A stretch of 64,000 bases of DNA, from assembly GCA_964036195.1 (NCBI GenBank), contig OZ038450.1, forward strand, positions 31,312,794 to 31,376,793, given 5' to 3'. How positions within the stretch are numbered: the stretch's first letter is position 1; each line of letters opens with the position of its first letter. The position numbers were made by a program, and so were the translations under genes. The notes beneath the pieces were generated by a model. The model saw only the letters and a program-made list of their open reading frames with translations. It was not told the origin of the DNA and did not search any database. Below, in pieces: positions 45,783 through 58,400 of the stretch. The stretch is from Sphaerolaimus hirsutus. Taxonomy: Eukaryota; Nematoda; Chromadorea; Monhysterida; Sphaerolaimidae.

Positions 45783-46444
45783 GGCTTTTGGAGGGTTTTT
45801 GGGGGTTTGGTGTGTAGGGCGTGTGATATTTCAGGCGAGAATTAGGGCGTCTGTTTTTGGATGTCTATATTTGATATGCATTTATTAAGACAAAAGTATC
45901 GACGTTGATGCTGAGAAGTCCTCGATAATGGAATTACACACTCACGTAACACTGGTGTCAACTGATTTCGAGGTCAACTCGGATTACAGTTGACGGATCG
46001 CTGAACGATCCTTCAATTCATATGCCGCGATATTTAGTTTCCATTACTGTGGTATAGGGCCCCCACACGCTAGTTGACATCGACACCAACTGTCAACTGG
46101 TGCCGATCCCGATTCAAAGCTTGCTGACGAGCCGACGATCGACGTTCAAACGCATGCTTTGAATTGGGAACAGAACCAGTTGACATTTGATGTCGGTCGA
46201 TGTCAACTAGCGTGTGTGGGGCCATATGGGCATTTGAACGTCGCTCAGCGTGCCGTCAACTAAAACTGTGTCGACTTGTAAACTGTTCGGCCGAGATGTC
46301 AACTAGTGTGTACAGCCTTTTCTTTTACTTATACTCTATGCTAACTATCGTCAAAATTCAAATAACACCATTTTCCCACATTCCCGGATTTTCTCTTGAA
46401 AAAATCCCATTTTGAAAAAAAAACAATCCCTACAAATGGCAGTG
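45783..46444. other. Intergenic region with CTAGTTGACA-family MITE
   Basis: 46056-46223 is a well-preserved copy (CCCCCACACGCTAGTTGACA … TGTCAACTAGCGTGTGTGGGG). A fragment lies at 45955-46010. No gene. Confidence 0.6.
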
Positions 46445-46967
46445 TGACTCGGCACGAGGCGCTAATGATCTACGCATTTACAACGTTTCTGCACGCGTTT
46501 GCATTGGTCATGGCGGCTCTCGGTAACGTGGGCATTGAATTTTGTTTTTTTTTCTCGGGGGTATTTGGATTGGGTTTTGGCAATTTTTCCTACCCGTTTT
46601 AGACTTGTTTTAAAATTTACCAATTTTCCGTACCGTACCGCACATTCTTCCAAAATTTGCAGTGTCATCGTCTACCGGAATTTTCACATTACCGTTTACC
46701 GTAACTTTTCAAATCTACCGTACACTACAATAACCCCCCCCCAGCGCTATTCTGCACCGCAACTATGCTATCCAGCGCGGCGGCCCTACACAATTTATCG
46801 CGCGTGGGCTCGTGGCACTTTGTGCGCGTGCGCAGCTCCACCCCCCAAAAAGGGGACCACCCCCCTGGGGGGCAAAGTGGGCGGGGCTTCGGACCCCCGC
46901 CGACCTACAGTGGGGCGGGGAGGATGGGGAAGGGGGATGATGATGCGAGGTTGGGGGGGGGGGGGGG
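46445..46967 (+). CDS. Putative membrane protein exons
   Basis: Exon about 46445-46522 (TRHEALMIYAFTTFLHAFAL, donor G|GTAACG) joins in phase to an exon from 46745 (ALFCTATMLSSAAALHNLS, then a Gly/Pro-rich tail). Together they give two hydrophobic segments. The start codon and the 3' exon are unknown: the sequence runs into poly-G and then a decayed introner (to about 47127). Could be a pseudogene. Confidence 0.35.
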
Positions 46968-47199
46968 TGCTGGGGCAGTCCCCCGCACACTGTGAAGTGT
47001 AAGTTTAAGGAAAAATGTCATTCAAAGTGTCAAAAGTTCAGTGATAAAATCTCCTTATACTTTATTTGACAATTTACATGGTATTTGACACTTGGCTCTA
47101 CACTTTGCAGAGTGCGAGACTGCCCTCAGCGGTTTTTATTTGGGTGATTTGGGTATGGTGGTTAAATGGTGTGAAAATTGCATCTGGATCAATTGCAAG

Positions 47200-47634
47200 T
47201 ACCGTATTTCCTCGAAATACCCCCCCCCCCTCGAAATACCCCCCCTCAAAATGGACACTATGAACTTATAAACCCCCCCCTCGAAATACCCCCCCCCAAA
47301 TTTAGTGTATAGAGAACGTAAATGACAAAGGTTGCGGTTTGTCATCCGGGCAATGCAGAACACACGTTAAAAACGATGACTCTGTTATGTGAGAACAGTG
47401 TTTGTACGTCTACACACTTATAAATGTCTTTAGAGTCTTATAAATGGCGATTTTTGTTGCATTTTTCGACGTCTGCGTACGTTTCAGGCGACATTTTAGT
47501 ACTGGGATTTCAAAAAATTTCTGGCGAAATAATAAACCCCCCCCCCCTTGAAATACCCCCCCTCGTTTAACCCCCCCTCAAAATTCTCACTCTGAAACAA
47601 TAAACCCCCCGGGGGTATTTCGAGGAAATACGGT
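47200..47634. mobile_element. TIR element, CCGTATTTCCTCGAAATACC ends, TA flanks
   Basis: Ends CCGTATTTCCTCGAAATACC and GGTATTTCGAGGAAATACGG are exact inverted repeats flanked by TA on both sides, as in mariner-type insertions. The interior repeats CCCCCCTCGAAATA. Relatives with CGAATAAC/CCCC steps lie at 7690-7805, 12277-12992, 48040-48230 and 63315-63400. Confidence 0.75.
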
Positions 47635-47788
47635 ATCTCAGTTTGAAATGTCGAACGCGTAAAACGGATTGGACGAATTCAAAGTTAACTCCACTTTATT
47701 ACTTACACGTGTTACCAATTTAACAATCTTACCAATCACAGTGAAAAAACCGAACCCACGCAGAGTGAACTTGCGCCAGCGTTTCGAG

Positions 47789-50700
47789 ATGGACGAAACT
47801 CCGGCGGCAGCTGGCACCGTGCCAAGATCTGTCAAGAAAAACAAATTGCTGACGAGTTTGCGTCGCGGCGGCGCCGCTGCGGCATCGACGCACAATTTTG
47901 GAACGACTGTGGGCACGGATGTGTCCGTGACTTGCCTGAAAAATGATGATGGAAGTGCCATTTGTGCGGCCGGCCAGCGTCCGGGGTAAGCGGAACTTTT
48001 TTGTGAAGTTTCAAATCATATTCTGATTTCGAAACTTTGATCGCCCCCCCCCCCTCGAATAATCCCCTCGTAAGACATTATTTTTCGTTTCAAATTTGAA
48101 CAAAAATGGCATGGTATTTTGTTAATAATGCAAATTTTGTGAAACGAGTTGACAGAAATGTGCTTGAAAATTTTGACGAAATAATAATCCCCCATTGAAT
48201 AGTTCTCCCTACATAGTCTGACGAAAAAGTAATTCATTCGGTTTACTCGAGTAAATACTGTAGTAATCGTTTAAGTCACTTAAATTTGAGTAATTCAAGT
48301 GTAAAGTGCCACTTTTTTCAGAAGTGCATCACATGTCGCTGGTGGCACTGTGGTAAATCCGGATGTTTTACGCAAACATTTTCCCGACGAATTTACACCG
48401 ATACCACACGTCTCCCCGCCGAATATGAGCGAGTTTTTGGGGGGGAGATTTTTGAAGTTTATTTAACGCTGTTTGATTTTTAGTTTTTTTTATTTATTGG
48501 AATATACCTGTTTGTTTTTAATTTTGCTTGGCGCAGTTTTCCCAATTTTAGGTTGCGGTTATATTTAAGTGCGATGGAAAGTATCAGTACTCATGTGAAC
48601 CCCTATTTTCTTTCAGCTAGGGATGGATTAAATTTGTATTTGAAAAGTTGCCTGAATCTTGTTCTGAATCAATTTTTACGAAATAATAATTAGATGCTTC
48701 AAATCGCCGAAACGTGGTCTGTAGACTTTCACCATTCACTTTACTCACCATATTTGTTAAAACGTATTTACGTTTACTCGATAAATACGTATACTCGCCT
48801 ACTGCGTAAACACGTTTACGTTTCCTGTCGAAAAAAATACGGTACGCACTTACTCGCGTACTTTTTGAAAGTACGCGAGTACAGAAAACTTATTTTAAGG
48901 GGACAGAAAATGTCATTTTGCCAGACAGTAGAACATTTTCCCAAGAAATACTTATCAGGAGAGGAAAACGGCCGAAGGAAAACACATCCTTTATCCTGTA
49001 TATCACATCCTGTATTTCAGAGTAAAATATGAAGAAGAATAGAACAATTTTGACGTCATTTTTGTGAGAAAAATACTCACTTTTATGTTTTCTGTGAGGA
49101 AAAAATACCAATTTTGCGTTTTCCTTCGAAAAATTACAGATTTTTACGTTTTTTCTGGAAAAAAGTATTTTACTGACCTTTTACGCAGTGTAAAAATAAA
49201 ATAAAATACTCTACGTTTACGTTTACTTAAAAAACGTACAGTACTTTTCACAACTCTGTTACTCTCACGGTTTATCATTACACGCAAAATTTTCTGATGA
49301 ATCTATGCTGAAAATATTGGCATTAATTGTGAAAAAAAACTTTTGACACTCGGATGTAAAAATTCTTCTCTTTTAAGAAGCGTTTGAAAAAACCATCGCC
49401 ACCTATACTGTCAAGTCCCAACTGAAAAACCTCCAAAATCCACAGAAACATTCGATTTCGATGGTAGCAACTCGCAAACGATGATTCGTCGGGCGACCAT
49501 TCACGGCAGGTGCCACTCCCAGACCCTGTAAAACGTGAATGTCATGAAAAGTGTCAAAAGTCATGGAAAATGCCCTGCGAAGTGGCAACCGAGTTGAGTT
49601 GAGTGCCAACCGAGTTGCCATTTTGCAGGGCATTTTCCATGACTTTTGACACTTTGCATGACATTTGACATTTTACAGGGTCTGGGACTGCCCCCTGGCC
49701 CTCTCTGCAAACGCAAAGCGACAAAATGGCCAGGTGCCACCCCCGGACACTGTAAAATGTCTAGTGTAGTGCAAAGTGTCTAAAGTTACGAAAAATGTCT
49801 TGCAAAATGGGGACACTCGTTTGTCATTCCACGGGGCGTTTTACTTGACTTTTGACACTTTGCATGACATTTGACATTTTCCAGGGTCTGGGAGTGCCCC
49901 AGAAATGGAAACGCGGTGGAACAGCAGACGACCAGTTTCAGCACGTGCAGGGAGAACCCCAGCGCGTCCATCGTTACCGAGGAAAAGGTCGGTGTGGGGG
50001 TTTTAATCAGACTGCGGTTTCGGTTTCGGTCTCGGTGTCGATGCCAGGTGCTGGGCTGATCCCGCACCCTGTAAAATGTCATGTGAAAAGTAACAGTTGC
50101 GAAAATTGTATCTAAAAAATTTAGTTTGTTGGTGCATTTCACATTTTTCGTGACATTTTACAGAGCGCGGCACCGCCAAAGGTCCGTACCGCTCAGTAGC
50201 GAAAAGTCGAAAAATCTACCTAGTTTGAACCCTAGCTGGTGGGCGTGGCATAGGATGCGTTTGCTTAAATACCGTATTTCTAAAAATAAATTTCTCTCCG
50301 ATTATCAGCGCCCGGGGTATCTTGAATTTTGACCCTCCGAGTGGTTGGATAGATAGCAAATTGCTCCTCCGGAGGGATAGATAGCTGAAAAAATTTCTGG
50401 GGGGGGGGTTGTGGTGGTTCGAGGAAGAAAAGGGAGAAAAATCGCTAAAAGTAGGTGTAAAATAGCTCAAAACGGGTATACAAGAGCATATAGTACTTAA
50501 AATAGCTGAAAAAAGGCAGTTAGACGCATGAACCAGTGATTTTGGAGGTGAAAATCTATATATAGGTATGAAAAATAGCGATTTTGAGCGAAAATTGGGG
50601 TATAGTTTCAGAAAAATCGCTCCAGATAGGTAGATAGCTGGGCGATTTGGGGGGGGGTTTAGGGGGTAGTAGCCCAAAATTTTGCCTCCGGGATAGATAG

Positions 50701-51019
50701 ATAGCTGAGCGGCCTTCGGGATAGACAGATAGCTGGGCGGTTTGGGGGGGGGGGAATTTGGCAAAAATAAGCAAACATTGTTTTGAAATGTTTAATTAAT
50801 GCGGAAATAGGCACATCCTTTGCTTAATGAAATTCGTCCGTGTACAGTACACAAAAATCCTATTTAAATTTCCAGGACATTCTGCCTGCACGCCCAGCGA
50901 GTCTAGGGTACAAATGGCGCCCCCTAAATCTGCACGAAACTGACGCCCAGGGTAGGGAAACACTCGTTACTCTAAGGATGCCTACACGACCCCATTTGCC
51001 TACTGGGTGGAACGAGTGA
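47789..51019 (+). CDS. Uncharacterised multi-exon gene
   Basis: Family not recognised. Well-supported exons: 47789-47985 (MDETPAAAGTVPRSVKKNK … DVSVTCLKNDDGSAIC) joining in phase to 48322-48432 (SASHVAGGTVVNPDVLRKHF). Later exons: about 49416-49509 (PTEKPPKSTETFDFDGSNS), 49903-49987 (NGNAVEQQTTSFSTCRENPS), 50011-50047, 50182-50222 and 50876-51019 (ILPARPASLGYKWRPL … HLPTGWNE, TGA). The last four join in one frame; a second frame is also open, and the link from 48432 to 49416 is unresolved. The protein is polar, Ser/Thr-rich and has no membrane segment. Three introns here are introner units. The upstream stretch before 47789 is also open, so the start is tentative. Confidence 0.45.
49510..50181 (+). 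repeat. Three introner units in consecutive introns (family 1)
   Basis: 49510 to about 49695 (GTGCCACTCCCAGACCCTG … GGGTCTGGGACTGCCCCC), 49734-49902 (GTGCCACCCCCGGACACTG … GGGTCTGGGAGTGCCCCAG) and 50048-50181 (GTGCTGGGCTGATCCCGCAC … GCGCGGCACCGCCAAAG). Each is a near-palindrome with TGTCAAAAGTCATG / CATGACTTTTGACA arms (weak in the third). The second and third coincide with introns of the gene at 47789-51019. Confidence 0.72.
50337..50757. repeat. CAGGGRTCTCC-family remnant (GATAGATAGC tracts)
   Basis: In the last intron of the preceding gene. It has GGATAGATAGCAAATTGCTC, AGCGATTTTGAGCG and GGGATAGATAGATAGCTGAG blocks in the family order; the ends are lost. Confidence 0.6.
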
Positions 51020-52783
51020 GGGGGTAACCTTTTTTATTGTGTGGTTTGAGGTTGAATTTGCTTGCTGGTTGGTATTTGATGGTTTGGAATAGAATTGAAT
51101 TTGTCTGGTACTTTGCGACGCTACGCAAACTAGTTGACATTGCATGTCAACTGGTTTCAACCTTTTCATGGTTTTCTGGTTTCGGTAGTTTTCATTTTAG
51201 TTGACGGGTCGCACAATGACGTTGAAATGCAAATGCCAAATTATTTTTTCTGCGACCCGTGAACTCAAATCCGAGTTGACACCAAACCAGTTGACAAACA
51301 CCAGGTGTCAACTAGCTGAACGTATTTTTTGAGTGAGTAAGTGCCAGCGCCAGCTCACTGAAATGTGGTGCAGTGGTATTTCTACGGTGCGCGTCTAACA
51401 TTTTTTCTAAATATTTTTTCACTGTCGCAATTTTTTTTGTTTTCAACCTCGGTGATGTTTTCTTATTAATGCATACCTGTTTTTCATTACTATAGGTTAA
51501 GTTTGGGACGATATATTGGATGGAATTTCGAATTTTTTCTCATATCGAATGTCTTCGCTGACAGTTTGTCACAAAATGTCTATATATATTTTTCTATGTC
51601 TATATATTCTGTAATTATATCCTCCCAACACTGTATGTATTATTTCACAGTGTTTACACCGTTTTTGTTCTTATTTTTCATCTCACTTTCAGTCTGAATT
51701 AGGAAATGTATTCTGCTTACAGATATATGGCGATATTTACCGTGCCTTTTACCAGGGGTCTGTATCTTTTTCCACACACTTTCAGGTATACTCGGCGTAC
51801 GTGATACTCTGCCTTCGCACTGATTTGTGTCTCGTGTTGGAAGCGTGCCAATGATTATTAAATCATGCGATTTCCGTAATAAGATGGAAAAATTGATCCA
51901 TGTGAATATGTCAATGAATAACATTATAACAACAATGAATTTTGTCATCTTTTTTATGAAACTCGCACGTTCATTGGCACACTTCCAACGGGAACCACGC
52001 GTGCAGGGTGTTAAGTAACCGGAGTATATGTAGTCATTGCGGGTTTTGTTTTTCCTAGTGCTTTCAACTTTTTTCAATTAACTTCGATTCATTATCATTG
52101 CGATGGAAAATTTATTTTTTTACAAAAAAAATTTTTAAAATGTATTTTTAATATCATCAGCGAAGAAGTGGCAGCTTTATAAGCTCTGTTCAGATCTCAT
52201 GACAAGGGTAACAAAAACAATTGGTCGAGAATGCTGGCAAGAATAGGAGCAGAAAAAATGCAAAAATGTATTTTGTATTCAATACTTGGGCATTAAAATA
52301 AATCATAGTAATGGAACGAGGCACCTGGCGCCATTTTCAAATGGTGTTGGTACATTTTTCTGTGATACTGTCAAATTTATAGTGATAGTGTCACTTTTTT
52401 TGGCGCACTTCCATGGCATCAGGGTCAAATGTGCCTACACGCACTAATTTTCTACCAAAATTTAAAAACCAGCTTTGAAGGCATTTGAGTTTACTGAAAT
52501 GGATTTTTTAATCTCCATCAAGAGGCAGCTCAATTTGATAACTCAAATGCAAGCTGATCTATGGGTTTTCCAACAAAAAAAATTGAAATTTTGGTAGAAA
52601 ACTAGTCTGCATAGTCAATGTGGTGTGTGGAAAATAAACCATATTTTTGGTGCTTTTCCATTACTATTCAAAAGGTTACCTGCACAATGTCCTGTATTAT
52701 AAATACTGATTGCAGTGAGATATTAACATGTCATTTTTAACAGTAGACCGTGTGTATTTACAGCCCATTTTGTAAAAAAAAAC
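51020..52783. other. Intergenic region with three MITEs
   Basis: 51121-51321 is a CTAGTTGACA-family palindrome. 51783-52020 is the inverted relative of 23616-23852. 52431-52617 is an inverted repeat with ends CTACACGCACTAATTTTCTA and TAGAAAACTAGT. The rest is AT-rich with no gene. Confidence 0.6.
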
Positions 52784-55700
52784 CTACAAGACAACCCCAT
52801 AAGAAAGTACCCAGAGTACCATCACAAAAAGTATCCAGAACCCTACTTGAACCTCCCTTAAGCCTCCATTAGTCAGTGCAGCCTGTGAAACTTTTTTCTG
52901 CCTACAATGAGCCCACAAATCCTCAATCTCCTGAGGGTACCCTTCGTCCACAGAAAACCTCCACCCATCAAAGCGGTACACACTCGTACCCTTGAAGAAA
53001 TAGGTTGACCTTTGTGTGTCTCCTTCATCGTGGGTACGAGTGAGGTGATGACTTTGGACATTTTCCTGATTTTTGTGATGTCTGTGTCTGTGTCTGTTTT
53101 GCCTGAAGTGCAAGGTGATTGCAGAGTCTATTGGGAGGGGGATGCCCTGCCAGCTGCTCGCTGCTCGGGGGTACTGGATTGTGTCCACTACTTTGTGGTC
53201 CTGTGGGGGGGGGGTTATTTGTAAATAATACCATGCATTTGTAAATAATACCATGCATATTTGCTCCATTTTGTTGATATAAAAGATAATTAGTATTAAT
53301 GGATGTAACTAGTTTATTTTTCCTGTACATAACTGGTGCAATATGAAAAGCATAATTTTTACTGTTGTAAAAGTGTTTCAAATGCATGATATTGCACAGT
53401 TGTTTCTACATTTTCAAATGCACTTGACCCCTCCACTTTGAATCCGCATGAATGAACATGCTCCCTACCCAGAGGCGTAGCCAGGGGGGGGGCGCCCCCC
53501 CTCCCTCCCTGGGCCGGACATAAAAGATGCCAGAAAATGACTCTTTTATATACGATTTTTTGGCAGATTCCAAAAAAAAAATTCCGCATTTTTGCCCTAC
53601 ATAACAGGTATTTTAAGCGCACCAGTCGCGACAACCCAAAATTCCGGTCCAAATGTACTAAAACAATTTCCACGCGCTGTATATGTATGTAATACAGCGC
53701 CAATTTTAGGGGGGGGGGCGCCGCCCCCCCCCGTTCGCCGGGCTCCGTATACAATCCGCCCCCCCCCCCCGCTCAAAAATCCTGGCTACGCCACTGCCCT
53801 AGCCCAACTCTGTCCAACCTCATAAAATCTCCAGAATCTATCACCAGAGAATAAGTAAGTGTAGTCATTGTATTCCCAGTGGAATGCAGCATCTATGTGA
53901 GTGACTGTGTGGTCGAGACCAAGTTCAGTGAGATTTTTTGGATACCCTTCTTTCATTCTATTGCCATTGAATTCATAATATTGATTGCCTGTAATGGTTT
54001 GGAAAAAAATTGTGTGCATTTTGTGTGAATTTTTTTTTGGCATTCTATGAAATCACAATTTTCAATCAATCCACTTCCTTCAACTCTCACATGGACATAA
54101 CTCACCAATAAAGAAGAATATTGATGTTGAATCTTTCAATTCCAGAACTGCATCAATTTTGCTAACATTCTGTGGCAATCCATACCAAAAGTGTTTTATC
54201 AATTTTGGCTCCTCAACTAGGAAACCACTGAAGTCATAACGCCAATACCATTTGCCCTGCAAAAAAATATGTTTATTATGTAACAGGGTTGAGCCCCCCC
54301 CCCTTCCTGGGGCGAGACTTGAAAGTGACCGGAAAATGCTACTTTTTCAATGTCAGCGTAAAAATCTTTGCGCGCGAGCGCGCATTTCTCACCACATTAT
54401 CATCAGATTTGCTCCATGTGGCCTAAAATCGTTATAAATACACTCAATGGTGTGCTTTTCGCTGTTTTTGTATGTATATTTACATACATAGCCAGCGTTC
54501 CATGGCGCTGGCGCCAACGGCAACGCCAGTGGCGCCATGGCGTGACGCCTACTAATGGCGCCAGCGCCATGGCTCATTCCGCCATTCTGTAGGTGAAATT
54601 TTAGGGGGGAGCCCCCCCGTTCGCCGGCCTCCTTAAACATGCAGCCCCCCCCCCGCTCAAAAATTCTGGATACGCCCCTGTTATGTGAATAGTTTCATAT
54701 TATATTTCTTTGAATAATTTATCAGGCTCAGCGCACTGCCCTACAAATCTGTCGGGCACATGTAATTTGCCCCCATTTGCATACCCACCCACCTTAAATG
54801 CAAACACCTCTGTCCGAATGGTGCTGATCGCATCTATACTACTCTTGCACACATCTGGTGGCAAGTCTGCCTTGTAGACAACTGTTTCTGTAGTTGTTTC
54901 CAGTGTCGGTGCAGTTGAAGTTGGTGGTGAAGTGGGTGCAAGGGTTGGCGGGATTGTCGGGATGGGTGCGTTCCCTCGACCTGGGTGTTTTTGGGGGTTG
55001 GTGTTTATTTTTGTGATGGTTTTGGCTGTATTTTATATTTGAAATAAACCCACTGATGATGGGAAAGCAGGGGCCAGTCCCACAAAATAAGTGGAATAGA
55101 AGTGAAATATTTTCCATTTCATGAGAAAGTTCACCTCTCACTTCACTTCACTTTTCACTTCCCATTTCACTTATTTTTTTGTGGAATTGGCACCAGTTTG
55201 CGAGAATTGTTTTTACTGCTTTTGTTTCCTTCTAAAATGCCATACATAATTGAAATGTCCCTTTCAACAAACATTTTTTCTGAGCTAGGTAGGATTTACA
55301 CTCCCATAAAAATATAATAAGTCTGCTTGGAAAGAAAATTCAGATGACAAGTTTCATCCTGGATGACAAGCTTCCCCACCCCCTCAAAAACAACAAAAGC
55401 TAGAAAAAGTCAGGGGTATTCATTCAAGGAAATTATCTAACTGTCAGCTATAGTTACTATATTTATTATGTAATTGATCCCCCACTTTTGTTAATAGTTG
55501 TTTGTCCATTTTAAAATCACAAAAATTTCACCAACCATACAATGTTTGAATTGCCACAAGATCATCATAATGCAAGTGCAAATCATCAGATTTGTATCGA
55601 TAATATGGGAACATCAATGCATGGTCATCAGCAGAATGTGAGAGACCCAAGCTGTGGCCAAATTCATGCAGAGCCACTGAAAAAAGGCTCACTTCCTTGG

Positions 55701-58400
55701 CATAGGCATTGAGAACTGTCTCTTCTGACCTGAAATTTGGTGAATTGGGTTATATTATCATTTGTTTATTTTTGAATGTCTAGTGAATTATTTCTACAGA
55801 AGTCTGAACCATTTGACTTAATGCATGCTTATGTCAGAATATTAGAATGTTTTGTGCATGAAAACTGTTTCATCCCAGAGAATTGTATAGCAAAAGTTTT
55901 TTGTGTTTCTAAGTAGTGATGCATATGTGAATAAATAGAAATTAACAATAAAATATCCATAAAGCAATTTTTGGAAAATTACTTAAAAAGAAAATGTAAA
56001 CAAATCTCTGTGGGAAACCTTGTGAAAATATCAACAAAAATAAAAGATTTGTTCATATTTTCCAAAATTAAACAAATATTAATCCTCTGGGATTTTTGGA
56101 ATGCTAACAATCATACAAACTTTAAATGTATTTAAATATTTATTCAAATGCTCTCCCATACAAACTGGAAAGATAACCCACCAAATTTCATCATCATCAA
56201 AGTGCACATCACCACCCAAACCAGGGCCAGGGAAAAAAGCATGAGCCAAAATAACGCCCCTCTCATCAAAGGGGTACCCATCCCCATGAGATCTGCTCTC
56301 AAAACTGATAAGAATATCAACGGTGCCTGCCATTTTTTCCCTGAATGTCAAGGCAGATGCATCTGACCAGGTTTTGAGGGCATCAAAAATTGTCCTTCTG
56401 ACTGCGTGTTCACCCATGGGGGATGATGTGGGCCAGTTTGCCACTCTGTGCAGATTAGGGGATTTGAAATTGATTTGCATGTGCAAATGGGGTAGCCTCA
56501 TAAAACTGGTTAAGCTTATGTGTCATGGGCACTCTCAGACCCTGTAAAAAGCCCTGTGAAATGTATTGCAAAGTGTCAAAAGTCATGGAAAATGCCCTGC
56601 AAAATGGCAACCGAGTTGCCATTTTCCAGGTCATTTTCCATGACTTTTGACACTTTGCATGACATTTTACAGGGTCTGGGATTGGCACCAGTGTGTGTCT
56701 GGCCCTGTAAAATGTTAAATGTCATGCAGTGCGAAAAGTAATGTAAAATGCACTGTAAAATGTCCAAAAACCAATAAAATAAAGAACATTTGCCATTTTC
56801 CAGGGCGTTTCACATGACTTTTGACACTTTCCATGGCATTTGACATTTACATGGCTTTTTACAGGGTCTGGGATTGGCACTAGTGTGTGTCTGGCACTGT
56901 AAAATGTTAAATGTCATGCAGTGTGAAAAGTAATGTAAAATGCACTGTAAAATGTCAAATGACAAATAATAAAATAAAGAACATTTGCCATTTTCCAGGG
57001 CATTTCACATGACTTTTGACACTTTGCATGACATTTGACATTTTACAGGGTCTGGGATTGGCACCAGTGTGTGTCTGGCACTGTAAAATGTTAAATGTCA
57101 TGCAGTGCGAAAAGTAATGTAAAATGCACTGTAAAATGTCAAATGACCAATAATAAAATAAAGAACATTTGCCATTTTCCAGGGCGTTTCACATGACTTT
57201 TGACACTTTCCATGACATTTGGCATTTTACATGGCTTTTTACAGGGTCTGGGATTGGCACTAGTGTGTGTCTGGCACTGTAAAATGTCCAATAACCAATA
57301 AAATAAAGAACATTTGCCATTTTCCAGGGCGTTTCACATGACTTTTGACACTTTCCATGACATTTGACATTTTACATGGCTTTTTACAGGGTCTGGGATT
57401 GGCACTAGTGTGTGTCTGGCACTGTAAAATGTTAAATGTCATGCAGTGCGAAAAGTAATGTAAAATGCACTGTAAAATGTCAAATGACCAATAATAAAAT
57501 AAAGAACATTTGCCATTTTCCAGGGCATTTCACATGACTTTTGACACTTTGTATGACATTTGTCATTTTACAGGGATTTTTACAGGGTCTGGGATTGGCA
57601 CCAGTGTGTGTCTGGCACTGTAAAATGTTAAATGTCATGCAGTGCGAAAAGTAATGTAAAATGCACTGTAAAATGTCAAATGACCAATAATAAAATAAAG
57701 AACATTTGCCATTTTCCAGGGCATTACACAAGACTTTTGACACTTTGCATGACATTTGACATTTTACAGGGCTTTTTACAGGGTCTGGGATTGACACCAG
57801 TGTGTGTCTGGCACTGTAAAATGTTAAATGTCATGCAGTGCAAAAAGTAATGTAAAATGTCAAATGACCAATAATCAAATAAAGAACATTTGCCATTTTC
57901 CAGGGCATTTCACATGACTTTTGACACTTTGCATGACATTTGACATTTTACAGGGTCTGGGATTGGCACCAGTGTGCGTCTGGCACTGTAAAATGTTAAA
58001 TGTTATGCAGTGCGAAAAGTAATGTAAAATGCACTGTAAAATGTCAAATGACAAATTACAAAGCAAAGAACATTTGCCATTTTCCAGGGCATTTCACATG
58101 ACTTTTGTCTGCATGACTTTTCACACCTTGGGCCTTTTACATGGTCTTGAAGTTTGACCCGCCCACCGCTTTTCAGGCTACCCAGTTGAAATACCCAAAT
58201 TTATACACTTAATAAATCCACCAACCTATAAGTAACCACATACTTCCCATCATTATCTAATTGCCATTGGGAACCCTGAATCACATATCTTTTTCTCCTC
58301 ACGGTGCCATTTCGATGGTGCAGCATGGCGCCGGTGGTGATGTCCGGCAAGCCGCACCTTTTCGTGGACAACAGATTCTTTGTGGGGCCATCTAGGGAAC
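52784..58400 (-). CDS. Membrane-anchored matrix metalloproteinase, 5' incomplete
   Basis: Zinc endopeptidase of the M10A family acting on extracellular matrix. Exons in gene order: 58226-58400, 56182-56445, 55536-55729, 54793-54980, 54106-54256, 53819-53988 and 52784-53200; all phases agree. Domains: end of the propeptide with cysteine switch KRCGLPD, furin site VRRKR, catalytic domain with HGDGYPFD and GDVHFDDDEIW metal-site regions, zinc site ALHEFGHSLGLSH and Met-turn ALMFPYY, a Pro/Thr hinge (PTIPPTLAPTSPPTSTAPT), and a hemopexin propeller opening with PPDVCKSSIDA and closing with DLWAHC. It ends with a hydrophobic segment (VGFWILFVMVLWVLSYGVVL), indicating a membrane or GPI anchor. The signal peptide and the first part of the propeptide were not found; the 5' limit at 58400 is the likeliest acceptor. 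All catalytic residues are present. Confidence 0.92.
53470..53796. mobile_element. hAT-like MITE (CAGAGGCGTAGCC) in an MMP intron
   Basis: Ends CAGAGGCGTAGCCAGG and CCTGGCTACGCCACTG; flanks TCCCTACC / CCCTAGCC are similar. G/C runs lie next to both ends. Confidence 0.78.
54284..54680. mobile_element. hAT-like MITE in an MMP intron
   Basis: Left end CAGGGTTGAGCC (partly deleted), right end CTGGATACGCCCCTG. Flanks TTATGTAA and TTATGTGA match at 7 of 8. The GGCGCTGGCGCC block is present. Confidence 0.82.
55071..55196. repeat. Introner-like unit, family 2, in an MMP intron
   Basis: Ends GGGCCAGTCCCACAAAATAA and TTATTTTTTTGTGGAATTGG followed by CACCAG. The arms include GTGAAAT / ATTTCAC and TCACTTC repeats. 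It sits inside a longer intron (54981-55535), so it is not the intron itself. Confidence 0.65.
55730..56181. other. MMP intron, no repeat recognised
   Basis: AT-rich intron between the active-site exon and the preceding catalytic exon; nothing notable seen. Confidence 0.5.
56527..58160. repeat. Tandem array of introner family 1 units
   Basis: Nearly fills the MMP intron 56446-58225. After one complete palindromic unit (56527-56695) about eight units follow, starting near 56700, 56893, 57076, 57275, 57417, 57614, 57811 and 57983. Each runs TGGCACTGTAAAATG … CATTTGCCATTTTCCAGGG … TGACATTTTACAGGGTCTGG GATTGGCACCAGTGTGTGTC. The unit starting near 57275 is shorter. Spacing is about 145-200 bp. 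Confidence 0.88.

Noticed and set aside
54389..54640. Frames through GGCGCCATGGCGCC blocks (also 14640-14861, 16661-17128, 42846-43031)
   Set aside because: Interior of hAT-like MITEs, open because of Ala/Pro-coding palindromes.
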